The notes beneath the pieces are model-generated. The model had not been told where the DNA came from. It searched no databases and saw nothing but the letters and a program-made list of their open reading frames with translations. The translations under genes were made by a program, and so were the position numbers. Shown in pieces: positions 44,692 to 55,814 of a DNA stretch of 64,000 nucleotides. Position 1 is the first letter of the stretch. Each line of letters starts with the position of its first letter. Source of the stretch: Stutzerimonas stutzeri (GTDB lineage: Bacteria > Pseudomonadota > Gammaproteobacteria > Pseudomonadales > Pseudomonadaceae); contig NC_015740.1 in NCBI RefSeq assembly GCF_000219605.1, forward strand, positions 1,674,001-1,738,000, read 5' to 3'.

Positions 44692-46164
44692 ATGGCCCGT
44701 TTTTCACGGCAGCAACTCTATATCCATGGCGGCTACGTCGACGCCAGCAGCAACCAGACCTTCCAGAGCATCAACCCGGCCAACGGCGAAGTCCTGGCCG
44801 ATGTGGCTGAGGCCGGTGCGGCCGACCTGGAGCGCGCGGTAGAAAGTGCCGAGCAGGGCCAGCGCATCTGGGCGGCACTCACAGGCATCGAGCGGGCGCG
44901 CATCATGCGTCGCGCGGTGGACCTGCTGCGCGAGCGCAACGACGAGCTGGCGCTGCTGGAAACCCTGGACACCGGCAAGCCGCTGAGCGAAACCCGCAGC
45001 GTCGACATCGTCACCGGCGCCGACGTGCTGGAGTACTACGCCGGCCTGGCTCCGGCCATCGAGGGAGAACAGATTCCGCTGCGTGACAGCAGTTTCGTCT
45101 ATACCCGCCGCGAACCGCTTGGCGTGGTCGCCGGCATCGGCGCCTGGAACTACCCGATCCAGATCGCCCTGTGGAAGGCGGCTCCGGCGCTGGCCGCCGG
45201 CAACGCGATGATTTTCAAACCCAGCGAGGTGACGCCGCTGAGCGCGCTGAAGCTGGCGGAAATCTTCAGCGAAGCCGGGCTGCCCGATGGCGTGTTCAAC
45301 GTGCTGACCGGCAGTGGTGCCGGTGTCGGAGCGCTGATCACCGAGCACCCGCGCATCGCCAAAGTGTCGTTCACCGGCGGCGTGGCCACCGGCAAGAAGG
45401 TCATGGCCAGTGCGGCGGCGTCGTCGCTGAAGGACGTGACCATGGAACTGGGTGGCAAGTCGCCGCTGATCGTCTGCGAGGATGCCGATCTGGATCGCGC
45501 AGCCGATATCGCGGTCATGGCCAACTTCTTCAGCTCCGGCCAGGTGTGCACCAACGGCACCCGGGTGTTCGTCCCGGCGGGCCTGAAAGCGGCGTTCGAG
45601 GCCAAGCTGCTGGAGCGTGTGCAGCGCGTTCGCCTGGGTGATCCGCAGCAGGAGGCGACCAACTTCGGCCCGCTGGTCAGCTTTGCGCACATGGACAAGG
45701 TGCTCGACTACATCGCCCAGGGCAAGGCCGCCGGCGCGCGCATTCTGTGTGGCGGCGAGCGGGTGACCGAGGGCGAGTACGCCAAGGGCGCCTTCGTCGC
45801 CCCGACCATCTTCAGCGACTGCAGCGACGACATGAGCATCGTGCGCGACGAAATCTTCGGCCCGGTGCTGAGCCTGCTCGAATACCAGGACGAAGAGGAG
45901 GTCATCCGTCGCGCCAACGCCACCGAGTACGGCCTGGCCGCGGGCGTGGTCACCCCTGACCTGGCGCGGGCGCACCGCATCATCCATCGCCTCGAGGCCG
46001 GCATCTGCTGGATCAATACCTGGGGCGAATCGCCGGCGCAGATGCCGGTCGGTGGCTACAAGCAGTCAGGCATCGGCCGCGAGAACGGCATCGCCTCGCT
46101 GGCGCACTACACGCGAGTCAAATCGGTACAGGTGGAGCTGGGCGAGTTCGCCTCGGTGTTCTGA
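44692..46164 (+). CDS. betB: Betaine aldehyde dehydrogenase
   Basis: The product has 490 residues. ALDH signatures: [15 protein letters not shown], catalytic Glu in [13 protein letters not shown] near 252, catalytic Cys in [16 protein letters not shown] near 286, and [10 protein letters not shown]. It oxidises betaine aldehyde to glycine betaine. It is 15 bp before betA. Confidence 0.95.
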   Translation: MARFSRQQLYIHGGYVDASSNQTFQSINPANGEVLADVAEAGAADLERAVESAEQGQRIWAALTGIERARIMRRAVDLLRERNDELALLETLDTGKPLSETRSVDIVTGADVLEYYAGLAPAIEGEQIPLRDSSFVYTRREPLGVVAGIGAWNYPIQIALWKAAPALAAGNAMIFKPSEVTPLSALKLAEIFSEAGLPDGVFNVLTGSGAGVGALITEHPRIAKVSFTGGVATGKKVMASAAASSLKDVTMELGGKSPLIVCEDADLDRAADIAVMANFFSSGQVCTNGTRVFVPAGLKAAFEAKLLERVQRVRLGDPQQEATNFGPLVSFAHMDKVLDYIAQGKAAGARILCGGERVTEGEYAKGAFVAPTIFSDCSDDMSIVRDEIFGPVLSLLEYQDEEEVIRRANATEYGLAAGVVTPDLARAHRIIHRLEAGICWINTWGESPAQMPVGGYKQSGIGRENGIASLAHYTRVKSVQVELGEFASVF

Positions 46165-46179
46165 GGGAAAGGAGGACGC

Positions 46180-47853
46180 ATGGAATACGACTACATCGTC
46201 ATCGGCGCGGGTTCGGCCGGTAATGTGCTGGCCGCGCGCCTGACCGAGGACGCCGACGTCAGCGTGCTGCTGCTGGAAGCCGGCGGCCCGGACTACCGGC
46301 TGGATTTCCGCACCCAGATGCCTGCCGCGCTGGCGTATCCGCTGCAAGGCACGCGCTACAACTGGGCCTACAAGACCGATCCCGAACCGCACATGAACAA
46401 CCGCCGCATGGACTGCGGCCGCGGCAAGGGCCTGGGTGGTTCCTCGCTGATCAACGGCATGTGCTACATCCGCGGCAACGCCCTGGACTACGACAACTGG
46501 GCGAAGGCACCGGGGCTGGAGGACTGGACCTACCTCGACTGCCTGCCGTACTTCCGCAAGGCCGAGTCGCGCGACATCGGCCCCAACGACTACCACGGCG
46601 GCGATGGCCCGGTCAGCGTGACCACACCCAAGGCCGACAACAACGAGCTGTTCCATGCCATGGTGGAAGCGGGCGTGCAGGCTGGCTATCCGCGTACCGA
46701 TGACCTCAATGGCTACCAGCAGGAAGGCTTCGGCCCGATGGATCGCACCGTCACGCCCCAGGGCCGGCGCGCGAGCACGGCGCGCGGTTATCTGGACCAG
46801 GCCAAGGAGCGGCCGAACCTGACCATCCATACCCATGCCGTCACCGACCGCGTGCTGTTCGAGGGCAAGCGTGCCGTCGGCGTTCGTTATCTGCGCGGCC
46901 GCGAGCAGCCGCAGGTGGCGCGCGCGCGCCGCGAAGTGCTGCTGTGCGGCGGCGCCATCGCCTCGCCGCAGATCCTGCAGCGTTCGGGGGTCGGCCCTGG
47001 CGCGTTGCTGAAGAAGCTCGGCGTCACGCTGGTGCAGGAGTTGCCCGGCGTAGGCCAGAACCTGCAGGACCACCTGGAGATGTACCTGCAGTTCGAGTGC
47101 CTGAAGCCGGTGTCGCTGTACCCGGCGCTCAAGTGGTGGAACCAGCCGGCGATCGGCGCCGAGTGGCTGTTCCTCGGCAGCGGCATCGGTGCCAGCAACC
47201 AGTTCGAGGCCGGCGGCTTCATCCGCAGCAGCGACGAGTTCGAATGGCCGAACATCCAGTTCCACTTCCTGCCGGTGGCGGTCAGCTACAACGGCAGCAA
47301 CGCCCATGACGGCCACAGCTTCCAGGCCCACGTCGGCTCGATGCGTTCACCCAGTCGCGGGCGCATCGAGATTCGCTCCACCGATCCGCGGGTCGACCCC
47401 AGCATCCTGTTCAACTACATGGCCCACGAGCAGGACTGGCGCGAGTTTCGCGATGCCATCCGCATCACCCGCGAGATCATCGCGCAGCCGGCGCTCGATC
47501 CGTACCGTGGTCGCGAGTTGAATCCGGGCGTGGAGGCGCAGAGCGACGCCGAGCTGGACGCCTTCGTCCGCGAGCACGCCGAGACGGCCTATCACCCGTC
47601 CTGCTCCTGCAGGATGGGCACCGACGACATGGCCGTGGTCGACGGGCAGGGCCGTGTGCATGGAGTGGACGGGTTGCGCGTGGTGGATGCCTCGATCATG
47701 CCGCAGATCATCACCGGCAACCTCAACGCCACCACCATCATGCTGGCCGAGAAGATCGCCGACCGGATTCGCGGGCGCAGCCCGCTGCCGCGCAGCACGG
47801 CGAGCTACTACGTCGCCAACGGCGCACCGGTGCGGCAACCACCGCAGCGTTGA
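46180..47853 (+). CDS. betA: Choline dehydrogenase (GMC oxidoreductase)
   Basis: The product has 557 residues. FAD-binding Rossmann motif [15 protein letters not shown] at the N-terminus, GMC signature [35 protein letters not shown], and C-terminal catalytic His in [11 protein letters not shown] plus the Asn in [13 protein letters not shown]. It oxidises choline to betaine aldehyde at the membrane. It ends at a bidirectional terminator. Confidence 0.96.
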   Translation: MEYDYIVIGAGSAGNVLAARLTEDADVSVLLLEAGGPDYRLDFRTQMPAALAYPLQGTRYNWAYKTDPEPHMNNRRMDCGRGKGLGGSSLINGMCYIRGNALDYDNWAKAPGLEDWTYLDCLPYFRKAESRDIGPNDYHGGDGPVSVTTPKADNNELFHAMVEAGVQAGYPRTDDLNGYQQEGFGPMDRTVTPQGRRASTARGYLDQAKERPNLTIHTHAVTDRVLFEGKRAVGVRYLRGREQPQVARARREVLLCGGAIASPQILQRSGVGPGALLKKLGVTLVQELPGVGQNLQDHLEMYLQFECLKPVSLYPALKWWNQPAIGAEWLFLGSGIGASNQFEAGGFIRSSDEFEWPNIQFHFLPVAVSYNGSNAHDGHSFQAHVGSMRSPSRGRIEIRSTDPRVDPSILFNYMAHEQDWREFRDAIRITREIIAQPALDPYRGRELNPGVEAQSDAELDAFVREHAETAYHPSCSCRMGTDDMAVVDGQGRVHGVDGLRVVDASIMPQIITGNLNATTIMLAEKIADRIRGRSPLPRSTASYYVANGAPVRQPPQR

Positions 47854-47915
47854 CGGATCGTCAATCGGTGGAGAAGGCCTCGCCGTAGGCTGTCGAGGAC
47901 TGGTTGCGCAGAAAT

Positions 47916-47945
47916 GAAAACGCCCCGCTAGTGCGGGGCGTTTTC
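47916..47945. terminator. Bidirectional terminator between betA and rimO
   Basis: Perfect 13-base stem GAAAACGCCCCGC / GCGGGGCGTTTTC with loop TAGT, giving a T-run on both strands. It serves both converging genes. Confidence 0.92.
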
Positions 47946-47960
47946 CTGTAGCGGAGCAGT

Positions 47961-49283
47961 TCAGATCACTTCGGCCCAGAGGTCGTACTCGTCGGCATTG
48001 GTGACGCGCACGCGCACCTTGTCGCCCGGCTGCAGCGGTTGTTCGCTGTCAACGTAGACCATGCCGTCAATCTCCGGGGCATCGGCCCAGGAGCGGCCGA
48101 TGGCGCCGTCCTCATCCACTTCATCGATCAGTACATCCAGTTCCTTGCCGACCTTCAGCTGCAGGCGCGCGGCGCTGATGGCCTGCTGGTGCGCCATGAA
48201 GCGGTCCCAGCGATCCTGCTTGATCTCGTCCGGTACCGGCTCCAGGTCCATGGCCTCGGCCGGCGCGCCGTCAACCGGCGAATACTGGAAGCAGCCGACG
48301 CGGTCGAGCTGGGCTTCGGTCAGCCAGTCCAGCAGGTACTGGAAATCTTCTTCGGTCTCGCCGGGGAAGCCGACGATGAAGGTCGAGCGGATGGTCAGCT
48401 CGGGACAGATCTCGCGCCATTTCTTGATGCGCGCCAGAGTCTTGTCCTCGAAGGCCGGGCGCTTCATCGCCTTGAGCACCTTCGGGCTGGCGTGCTGGAA
48501 GGGGATGTCCAGGTACGGCAGGATCTTGCCGGCGGCCATCAGCGGGATCACATCATCGACGTTGGGGTAGGGGTAGACGTAGTGCAGGCGCACCCAGACG
48601 CCCATCTTGCCCAGCTCCTCGCACAGCTCGAGCATGCGCGTCTTGACCGGCTGGCCGTTCCAGAAGTCCAGCTTGTACTTGAGGTCGACGCCATAGGCGC
48701 TGGTGTCCTGGCTGATCACTAGGACTTCCTTCACGCCGGCCTTGACCAGGCGCTCGGCTTCGCTGAGCACATCGCCCACCGGGCGGCTGACAAGCTTGCC
48801 GCGCATGGACGGGATGATGCAGAAGCTGCAGCTGTGGTTGCAGCCTTCGGAAATCTTCAGATAGGCGTAGTGGCGCGGGGTGAGCTTGATGCCCTGCGGC
48901 GGCACCAGATCGACGAAGGGATCGTGTTCGATGCTCGGAGGCACCACTTCGTGCACCGCGTTGACCACCTGCTCGTACTGCTGCGGGCCGGTAACCGCCA
49001 GCACGCTGGGATGCACGCCGCGGATGTTGTTCTCGTCCACGCCCATGCAGCCGGTGACGATCACCTTACCGTTCTCGGCGATCGCCTCGCCAATGGCGTC
49101 CAGCGATTCGGCCTTGGCGCTGTCGATGAAACCGCAGGTATTGACCACCACCACATCGGCATCCTCATAGGACGGCACGATCTGGTAGCCCTCCATGCGC
49201 AGCTGAGTGAGGATGCGTTCGGAATCGACGGTCGCCTTGGGGCAACCCAAGCTCACGAACCCGACTGTTGGCGTTTTGCTCAT
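47961..49283 (-). CDS. rimO: Ribosomal protein S12 methylthiotransferase
   Basis: The product has 440 residues from ATG 49283 ([20 protein letters not shown]). The N-terminal cluster domain has Cys in SLGCPK, VNTCGF and TGCMG; the radical-SAM motif CNHSCSFC is near residue 155; a TRAM domain ends the protein. It methylthiolates Asp89 of S12. Confidence 0.96.
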   Translation of the reverse strand: MSKTPTVGFVSLGCPKATVDSERILTQLRMEGYQIVPSYEDADVVVVNTCGFIDSAKAESLDAIGEAIAENGKVIVTGCMGVDENNIRGVHPSVLAVTGPQQYEQVVNAVHEVVPPSIEHDPFVDLVPPQGIKLTPRHYAYLKISEGCNHSCSFCIIPSMRGKLVSRPVGDVLSEAERLVKAGVKEVLVISQDTSAYGVDLKYKLDFWNGQPVKTRMLELCEELGKMGVWVRLHYVYPYPNVDDVIPLMAAGKILPYLDIPFQHASPKVLKAMKRPAFEDKTLARIKKWREICPELTIRSTFIVGFPGETEEDFQYLLDWLTEAQLDRVGCFQYSPVDGAPAEAMDLEPVPDEIKQDRWDRFMAHQQAISAARLQLKVGKELDVLIDEVDEDGAIGRSWADAPEIDGMVYVDSEQPLQPGDKVRVRVTNADEYDLWAEVI

Positions 49284-49368
49284 CGACTTTGAACCTCGAA
49301 AACCGCGCATGAAAAAGGCGCGCGAGTATACAGAGCTGAGCATTTTTTAGCCATGCCGAACGTGCCGT

Positions 49369-50436
49369 TCAGCGGGACGTTGCAGCGACGCCGGCGGTCT
49401 GTGCGGGTGGCTGCGGCAGATAGCGCTTGAGCCTGAGCGCCGGCGCTTCGATCAGATGCCAGCACAGCGCGGCGGCGGCCAGGCTGGTGATGAAACTCAA
49501 GCCCATGAACGGCAGCAGCGGTAGCCGGCCATCGCTCCAGTGCATGATCAGCTGCTGGATCGGAAAGGCGAAGATGTACAGGCCGTAGGAGAAGTCGCCG
49601 GCCTTGCCGAACCCGGCCAGGCGCGGGATGCGTAGCTGGGCGAGGTAGAGCGTGAGGTAGGGGAGCGTCAGCACGTGGACGAACTCCCACTGGTCGTTGC
49701 GCGCGAAGATCAGGTTGGCGACCACCATCAGCGTGGCGAGCTTCCAGCTCCACAGGATTCGCTGGCGATACAGGTAGAAGATCACTCCGGCATAGAAGAA
49801 CGCTCCCAGTCGGGTGGCCTTGTACAGCAGGTCGCTCTGCACCTCGTAGAGGGGGATCAGCCAGAAATGCGTGACGACCATCAGCAGCAGGCTGATCAGC
49901 GCCATGTTGCGACCGAATGCCTTGAGCAGGCCAAGCGTTACCACGGTGGCATACATCAGCACCTCGTAGGGCAGCGTCCACAGCGAGCCGTTGACCGTGT
50001 CCGGGAAGGGATTGCTGGCGAACACGCCGGGCAGGCGGAACTCGGTGATCAGCGCGGCATTGCTCAGGTAGGCGAAGGTGTCGGGTGCGCTGAAGTACTC
50101 GCCCAGCGGCAGGCGCGTGGCCAGCGGCCCGATCACGAGCACGACGAACAGCACCGAAACGATCAGCGCCGGCATGATGCGCAGCGCCCGCTTGGCGGCG
50201 AAGTCCAGCACGCTGCGGCTGTTCAGCCAGGAGGCGGCGATCAGGAAGCCGCTCATGACGAAGAACACGTGCACGGCGATGTCCGCCGAGTCGTAGCTGC
50301 CACTGAACAGGCGCAACGGCTCCTGGTGCGCCTGCCCGGCGAGGCCGTAGCTGTGACCGAACACCACCATCGCGGCGGCGAAAAAACGCAGGAAATCGAA
50401 GTTGTTGTCTCGGTTCGCCGGGGTGGGCGTGGGCAT
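49369..50436 (-). CDS. Acyltransferase family 3 membrane protein
   Basis: The product has 355 residues with about ten membrane helices. Family features are NNFDFLRFFAAAMVVFGHSY (catalytic His), FFVMSGFLI, and R-rich RALRIMPALI. Such proteins O-acylate surface sugars at the inner membrane. It is the last gene of the exopolysaccharide cluster. Confidence 0.88.
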   Translation of the reverse strand: MPTPTPANRDNNFDFLRFFAAAMVVFGHSYGLAGQAHQEPLRLFSGSYDSADIAVHVFFVMSGFLIAASWLNSRSVLDFAAKRALRIMPALIVSVLFVVLVIGPLATRLPLGEYFSAPDTFAYLSNAALITEFRLPGVFASNPFPDTVNGSLWTLPYEVLMYATVVTLGLLKAFGRNMALISLLLMVVTHFWLIPLYEVQSDLLYKATRLGAFFYAGVIFYLYRQRILWSWKLATLMVVANLIFARNDQWEFVHVLTLPYLTLYLAQLRIPRLAGFGKAGDFSYGLYIFAFPIQQLIMHWSDGRLPLLPFMGLSFITSLAAAALCWHLIEAPALRLKRYLPQPPAQTAGVAATSR

Positions 50437-50458
50437 CGGAACCTCCTTGTGGGTGTGG

Positions 50459-51532
50459 TCAGCGCAGTGGGAATGTCCGGCTCATCCCCAGCGTGCGGCT
50501 TTCGCCGTCATGGATCGCCTGTTCGATCAGCCGCAGTCGTTCCGGCACCTGCTGACGCCGCGCGACATGACGCAGCAGGCCGAGGAAGATCCGACGGTTC
50601 AGGCGGTACAGCCACGGCGAGGCCGCCCACACATGGGTGTCGAACCAGGCCTGGTTGCGGGCGGTGTAGTAGGCGCGGAAGTCCGAATCGCCGAGCAGGA
50701 AGGCCTCGTAGATGTTGCGGGTGTGCGCCTTGATGTTCCACGACAGCTCCAGCTCGTCGATCAGCGCATCGGTGACCAGCCGCAGACGGCCGCCCATGGC
50801 GGTGATGCGGCGGGTGTACTCGGTGTCGTCGGCGTAGAGCACCAGTTCGCGCAACGGCAGACCGATCGCCTGGTACAGGCTGCGATGCGCGAGCATGCCG
50901 CCGTAGGGCGCGAACGGCAGGTCGATGGCGCGTGGCGGCGTTCCTTTGGGCCGGCCCCAGGGCAGGCGCCGCCAGAGCTTGTAGGGCAGCTGCGCGACAT
51001 GAAAGCCGAAATAGCTGGAGCGCGGCTGAATGGCGAAGCGCCGCGGCACGCCGCGAGCGATGTCTTCCTGCTGGCTGGGGCGAAAGCCCAGCACCGCGGC
51101 GTTCTGCAAGCCCACCTCATCGCCCAGCCGCGTCAGTTCCTCGTGCAACAGGCGCACGGCGGACGCGGTGGGCGCGTTGTCGTCATCCATCATCCACAGG
51201 TATTCGGCGCCTTCTTCGAGCGCGGCCTGCAGGCCCACCGCATAGCCGTTGGCCGAGCCGGTGTTCTGCTCCAGCGGGATGATGCGGACCTGGCCGGGCC
51301 AGCGGCTGGTGAGCTGTTCGAGCGGTGCGCGGGAGGCGTTGCTGACCACCACCACGCGGGTGATCTGCTCGAAGGCAAAGGCCTGTTCGATCAGGCGACG
51401 CAGGTAGATGAGGCGATCGCCATAGGTGACCGTGACGATGGTCGTCTGGCGCTTGACCGGCATGTCGCAGGCCATGTCGGCCATAGCCGGCGTCTGTTGG
51501 CGGCAAGGTTGAATACGCGCCTGGTTGTGCAT
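50459..51532 (-). CDS. Glycosyltransferase family 2
   Basis: The product has 357 residues. GT-A fold: TTIVTVTYGDRLIYLRRLIE, metal-binding LWMMDDDNAPTASAVR, acceptor-side LYADDTEYTRRI. It resembles rhamnosyl/galactofuranosyl GlfT-like GT2 enzymes in layout. An alternative start (M25) would drop a poor N-terminal stretch. Confidence 0.87.
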   Translation of the reverse strand: MHNQARIQPCRQQTPAMADMACDMPVKRQTTIVTVTYGDRLIYLRRLIEQAFAFEQITRVVVVSNASRAPLEQLTSRWPGQVRIIPLEQNTGSANGYAVGLQAALEEGAEYLWMMDDDNAPTASAVRLLHEELTRLGDEVGLQNAAVLGFRPSQQEDIARGVPRRFAIQPRSSYFGFHVAQLPYKLWRRLPWGRPKGTPPRAIDLPFAPYGGMLAHRSLYQAIGLPLRELVLYADDTEYTRRITAMGGRLRLVTDALIDELELSWNIKAHTRNIYEAFLLGDSDFRAYYTARNQAWFDTHVWAASPWLYRLNRRIFLGLLRHVARRQQVPERLRLIEQAIHDGESRTLGMSRTFPLR

Positions 51533-51543
51533 GGTGTCGGTCC

Positions 51544-51738
51544 TCAGCTCTGTTCCGGTGTGGCGAGCGGCGTGTGGTACGCCTCCACCTCGGGCTCGGG
51601 TGTTTCTTCCTGCGGGCTGAAGAAGGCGTGGAAGATACGGATGAAGCCGGACGGGCTGTCCGGCACGGGAATGAGTTCGGTGTAGGAGTAGCCATCGGCC
51701 AGAATCAGCGGAGATCTGGCGGTTCCTTCTGTGCTCAT
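51544..51738 (-). CDS. Small unknown protein in the exopolysaccharide cluster
   Basis: The product has 64 residues from ATG 51738 with AGGAG eight bases before it (MSTEGTARSPLILADGYSYT). It is acidic and Pro/Glu-rich with no signal peptide or membrane helix. It lies 11 bp before the glycosyltransferase gene and 40 bp after the secreted protein gene, so is probably translated within the operon. Not recognised. Confidence 0.55.
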   Translation of the reverse strand: MSTEGTARSPLILADGYSYTELIPVPDSPSGFIRIFHAFFSPQEETPEPEVEAYHTPLATPEQS

Positions 51739-51778
51739 GCTGAGGCTCCTGAGTGGCCGGACGCTGCGACGCCCGTGG

Positions 51779-52120
51779 TCAGAATGAATAACGTCTGCTG
51801 TCCGTCGGGGCATACCAGAACGAGCCGGAGGCTGGCTCGACGACGCGATGGCCCGGATGGCCAGGCGACTGACTGGTGCCCTGGCTGCCGCTGGTGGTGG
51901 CGCAGGGCAGCGCTGAATCGTTGGATGACTCGCTGTAGGCGATCGGGCTCGGGCTGCCCGCGCTGTCGCAGGACGACGAGGTGCTGCCCTGCACGTCCGG
52001 CAGGGCCGTATCGGCCCTCAGCGACTCGGCGATCACCATGGCACTGGCCGGCTCGACCGCCAGCACGAGTGCGAAACCGAGGGCGCGGGTCGCCCTCATC
52101 CATTGCTTTACCGTGTTCAT
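51779..52120 (-). CDS. Small exported protein of unknown function in the exopolysaccharide cluster
   Basis: The product has 113 residues. A signal peptide (RATRALGFALVLAVEPASA) is followed by a Ser/Pro/Gly-rich, probably disordered mature part. An AAGG site precedes the ATG. It lies between two glycosyltransferase genes. No family recognised. Confidence 0.55.
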   Translation of the reverse strand: MNTVKQWMRATRALGFALVLAVEPASAMVIAESLRADTALPDVQGSTSSSCDSAGSPSPIAYSESSNDSALPCATTSGSQGTSQSPGHPGHRVVEPASGSFWYAPTDSRRYSF

Positions 52121-52165
52121 CCTTGAAACCTCGTAAATGCGTACATGAATGGCTGGGTAGGTCGT

Positions 52166-53368
52166 TCAGGCTTGCTTGATCGGTACCACCGCGGCTGGGT
52201 AGAGCGGGGTGCTGGGCTGCGCTGCCGAGCCGAGGTCCTGGCCTTCGAAGCGGGCCTCGCGCACGCGGGCCTCGACGAAGGCGCGGATTTCCTGCTCGAA
52301 GCGCTCGCCGGAGAAACGTTCCGAGTTGCTGCGGCAGTTGGCAGGGGTGATGCGTGCGCGATTCGCTTCGAATTCCGCGATGGCGGCAATGATCGAGTCG
52401 GTCGTCTGCTCCGGGTAAAACACGCCGGTCGGTTCCGGCTGGTCGAGCCCGCGCACGGTTTCCAGCACCCCGCCGCGGCCGTAGGCGATCACCGGCGTGC
52501 CGCAGGCCTGAGCCTCGATCGGGGCGATACCGAAGTCTTCCTCGGCGGCGAAGACGAAGCCCTTGGCGCGCTGCATGTGGTGCAGCAGTACCTCGAAGCT
52601 CTGATAGCCGAGCAAGGTCACGTTGGGCCCTGCTACTTCGCGAGCCTTGTCCATCTCCGGCCCGGTGCCGATGACGATCAGGCGCTTGTCCGGCATCGCC
52701 GCGAAGGCCTCGATGATCAGCGGAATCTTCTTGTACGGCACCATGCGCGAGGCGGTCAGATAGAAGTCCTCCTTGGCCTCGTGGAGCGTGAACTGGCGCG
52801 TGTCTACCGGTGGGTAGATCACGGTGGACTGGCGCCGGTAGCTCTTGTTGATGCGCCGGCCGATGAAGTGCGAGTTGGCGATGAACTCGTCGACGCCGCT
52901 GGCCGTGCGCTGGTCCCACATGCGCATGTAGTGCAGCAGCATGCGCGCGAGCTTGGCCTTGATGCCACGCTCCAGGCTGGCCTCGTGCAGGTACTGGTGC
53001 TGCAGGTCCCAGGCATAGCGGATCGGCGAATGCACATAGCTGATATGCAACTGGTTGGGGCCGGTCAGTACGCCCTTGGCCACCGCGTGGCTGCTGGAAA
53101 TGATCAGGTCGTAGGAGGACATGTCCAGCTGCTCGATGGCCAGCGGCATCAGCGGCAGATACTTCTGGTAGTGCGTCCGCGCCTTCGGCAGCTGCTGGAT
53201 GAAGGTCGTGGTAGCGCGCTTGCCGCCCAGATGGGCGCGGTCTTCATCGGAGAGGAAGTCGATGACGGCGAACAGGTCGGCCTCCGGCCAGACCGCGCAC
53301 AAACCGGCCAGCACGCGCTCGGCGCCGGCGTAGGTCACCAGCCAATCGTGAACGATGGCAACTTTCAT
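52166..53368 (-). CDS. Glycosyltransferase family 4
   Basis: The product has 400 residues from ATG 53368 (MKVAIVHDWLVTYAGAERVL). GT-B fold with AGAERV glycine loop, SHFIGRRINKSYRR linker, YLTASRMVPYKKIPLIIEAF, and donor-binding EEDFGIAPIEAQACGTPVIA (E-x7-E). It adds a sugar to the lipid-linked repeat unit. Confidence 0.9.
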   Translation of the reverse strand: MKVAIVHDWLVTYAGAERVLAGLCAVWPEADLFAVIDFLSDEDRAHLGGKRATTTFIQQLPKARTHYQKYLPLMPLAIEQLDMSSYDLIISSSHAVAKGVLTGPNQLHISYVHSPIRYAWDLQHQYLHEASLERGIKAKLARMLLHYMRMWDQRTASGVDEFIANSHFIGRRINKSYRRQSTVIYPPVDTRQFTLHEAKEDFYLTASRMVPYKKIPLIIEAFAAMPDKRLIVIGTGPEMDKAREVAGPNVTLLGYQSFEVLLHHMQRAKGFVFAAEEDFGIAPIEAQACGTPVIAYGRGGVLETVRGLDQPEPTGVFYPEQTTDSIIAAIAEFEANRARITPANCRSNSERFSGERFEQEIRAFVEARVREARFEGQDLGSAAQPSTPLYPAAVVPIKQA

Positions 53369-53427
53369 GGGATGACATCCTTGGTCGAAACGAATGAGCG
53401 GCCAGGCCGCGATACGGAAAGCGTTGG

Positions 53428-54474
53428 TCAGCGGCTGTGCAGGCGGCCCAGGGGCAGTACGCCGCGCTGTCCGGTGAGCCGATTGCCGGCGCGCGTCAGC
53501 GGGTGCTCGAGCAGGCGGCGGCAGAGCAGGGCGGATGTGATGGCCAGCGCCAGGCCAAATACCGCGCTGGCACTGGCCGCCAGCGGACCGTTCAGGCCCA
53601 GCGTCTGCGTCAGCAGCTGGCCCAGGCGCTGCATCGCCGGCAGCAGCAGGTAGAGCGAGCAACTGAGGCTGCCGAACCAGATGAGCAATGGCGCCCGCAG
53701 GCGCAGGCGACCGGTGAACAGCAGGAACAGGGCGACGGCCACGGCGTAGCCGAGCAACTGTCCCGGCCAGGCGGCCTGCTGTGCCGAGCCGTCCCGCGCC
53801 CAGCCGGCAACGAAAATCACCGGCAGCACCAGCAGGTAAACCCGCAGCGTGTAGCGCGCATATTCACGGGCGCGCCGGCGGGCGTAGCTGCTGGCCTCGT
53901 GCTGCACCTCGTAGCGCAACGAGGCGAAGAACATCAGCGACAACACCAGCGGCAGGGTGACCGGCAGCGTCCTGTCGATCAGCTGCTGGGTCAGGGCCAG
54001 CAGCAGTGCGGCCGCGAGCAGCACCAGGGCGCAGCCGGCCCGCAGGCTCACGCTGTGCAGCAGGCCGAGCGCATGCAGCAGCAGGCACAGCCCGTAGAAC
54101 AGCAGAAGGGGCGGCAGGGCGCCGTAGGCGCTCACGGCCTCGAATGCCATGCCTGGGTAGCGGCTCGTCACGCCGGGCAGCCAGGCCGGCAAGCTTGGTA
54201 GCAGCACCGCAGTCAGGAGGACCGCCAGCAGATACACCGGCAGCAGGCGCAGCAGGCGCCGGATGGCGAAGCCGCGTCCGTCATTGCCACCTGCATGCAA
54301 GGCGGCCGGTACCAGAAAGCCGCAGCCGAACAGCAGCCACAGCGTGGCCACCAGCCAGAGGTCGATGGCCGGCGAGGAACCGGGCTCTGTCAGCAGCGGC
54401 AGCGCTACGACATGAACAATCAGAAGGATGGATGCGCCGCCTCGCAGCGCGTCGATGTGCACCAACCGTTCCAT
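53428..54474 (-). CDS. Acyltransferase family 3 membrane protein
   Basis: The product has 348 residues from ATG 54474 (MERLVHIDALRGGASILLIV). HIDALRGG is the usual N-terminal motif. About ten membrane helices are seen, with a conserved C-terminal RRLLEHPLTR. It probably acetylates the exopolysaccharide. Confidence 0.85.
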   Translation of the reverse strand: MERLVHIDALRGGASILLIVHVVALPLLTEPGSSPAIDLWLVATLWLLFGCGFLVPAALHAGGNDGRGFAIRRLLRLLPVYLLAVLLTAVLLPSLPAWLPGVTSRYPGMAFEAVSAYGALPPLLLFYGLCLLLHALGLLHSVSLRAGCALVLLAAALLLALTQQLIDRTLPVTLPLVLSLMFFASLRYEVQHEASSYARRRAREYARYTLRVYLLVLPVIFVAGWARDGSAQQAAWPGQLLGYAVAVALFLLFTGRLRLRAPLLIWFGSLSCSLYLLLPAMQRLGQLLTQTLGLNGPLAASASAVFGLALAITSALLCRRLLEHPLTRAGNRLTGQRGVLPLGRLHSR

Positions 54475-54529
54475 GGTCTGCCTCGTTTGACGGATGGAAA
54501 TGTACGGGCCGGGCATAGGCTCGGCGCTG

Positions 54530-55636
54530 CTAGGGGCGGTCCGACGACCAGGCGATGAAGGTCGGTGGCTTGCTTCTGCCCATCAGCGTCTCGTCGATCA
54601 GCTGGGAAACCGTCTGCGCGGAGCGCTTCCAGGAGTAGCGCTCGACGTTGGCCAGCCCGAGGGTGCGCAGGTCTTCGCGCAGGCCGGCGTCCTGCAGCAC
54701 GTGGCGCATGCAGCGGGCGATGTCCTCGATGTTCAATGGCTCGAAATACAGGACGCTTTCGCCGAGCACTTCGGGAATCGACGCGGCCCGCGCCGCGATC
54801 ACCGGGCAGCCACAGGCCTGCGCCTCCAGCGGCGGTATGCCGAAGCCTTCGTAGAGCGACGGAAAGACGAACGCGGTGGCGCCCTGGTATTCGCGCACCA
54901 GCTGCTCGTCGTCGAGGCGGCCAAGCACGCGTACGCGAGGATTGCCTTCCAGCCGGTAGTCGCTGCCGGAGAACACCGAGTGGGAGTCGCCGACGATGTG
55001 CAATTCCACCTCGTCGAAGCCTTCCAGGCTGAGGAAGGCGGCCACCATGCGAGCGAAGTTCTTGTGCGCATTGGGCGACGACACGGCCAGCAGATAGGGC
55101 CTGCCAGCCGGCGGCTGGCTTCCCGCGGCGGGTGGGCGGAACTTCGCCGACACGGCATTGGGTACCACACAGATGTTCTCTCTCGGGTAGCCGTAGTAGC
55201 GGGCGATTTCCTTGCGGGAAAAGTCGCTGACCGTGATCAGTGCCTTGATGCGCTTGAGCAGCAGCGGCGTCAGGCTCTTGTAGGCACCGCGGAAGGTGCG
55301 CGAGTAGCTTTCCGGATGGCGCACGTAGGTGATGTCGTGGTGGGTGGCGATCTGGTTGCGGTAGATCAGCGGGGCGGTGTTGCACAGCGATACCAGCGGC
55401 GGCCGACCATTGCGCGCCAGCCACAACGGCAGGTCCAGTTGTTCCCACAGGTGCCCGCGGTTGCGTCCGATACGGCGTACCTGCAAGCGTTCGGCACTGC
55501 CATGCACGGGCGTGTCCTGAGGCGCGACAAAGGTGAGGTCCTTGCGCATGGCACCTAACTCCAGGCAGACCTGTTCGGCGAAACGTTGCACGCCGCGGGT
55601 TTCCTGGGTCAGGAAGCGAGCGTTGATGACGATCAT
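54530..55636 (-). CDS. Glycosyltransferase family 4
   Basis: The product has 368 residues, starting MIVINARFLTQETRGVQRFA. GT-B fold with ITVSDFSRKEIARYYGYPRE, VSSPNAHKNFARMV, and donor-site PSLYEGFGIPPLEAQACGCP. Similar to mannosyltransferases of exopolysaccharide operons. Confidence 0.9.
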   Translation of the reverse strand: MIVINARFLTQETRGVQRFAEQVCLELGAMRKDLTFVAPQDTPVHGSAERLQVRRIGRNRGHLWEQLDLPLWLARNGRPPLVSLCNTAPLIYRNQIATHHDITYVRHPESYSRTFRGAYKSLTPLLLKRIKALITVSDFSRKEIARYYGYPRENICVVPNAVSAKFRPPAAGSQPPAGRPYLLAVSSPNAHKNFARMVAAFLSLEGFDEVELHIVGDSHSVFSGSDYRLEGNPRVRVLGRLDDEQLVREYQGATAFVFPSLYEGFGIPPLEAQACGCPVIAARAASIPEVLGESVLYFEPLNIEDIARCMRHVLQDAGLREDLRTLGLANVERYSWKRSAQTVSQLIDETLMGRSKPPTFIAWSSDRP

Positions 55637-55814
55637 GGGGCTCTCCTTGCAAAGGGCGATCGCGCGGGCCGGCAGCGCTCGCGCGATGACTGTGACGCAG
55701 CGGGTGCGTTGCGTTGTGATTGGCAGCGGGCCAGTGGACCTGGCCCGGTTCTATCGGCCGGCGGCCGAGCGCAGGGCCGGCGCGGCGGCCGGTTGTGCGC
55801 AAAGCGGCGGGGCG

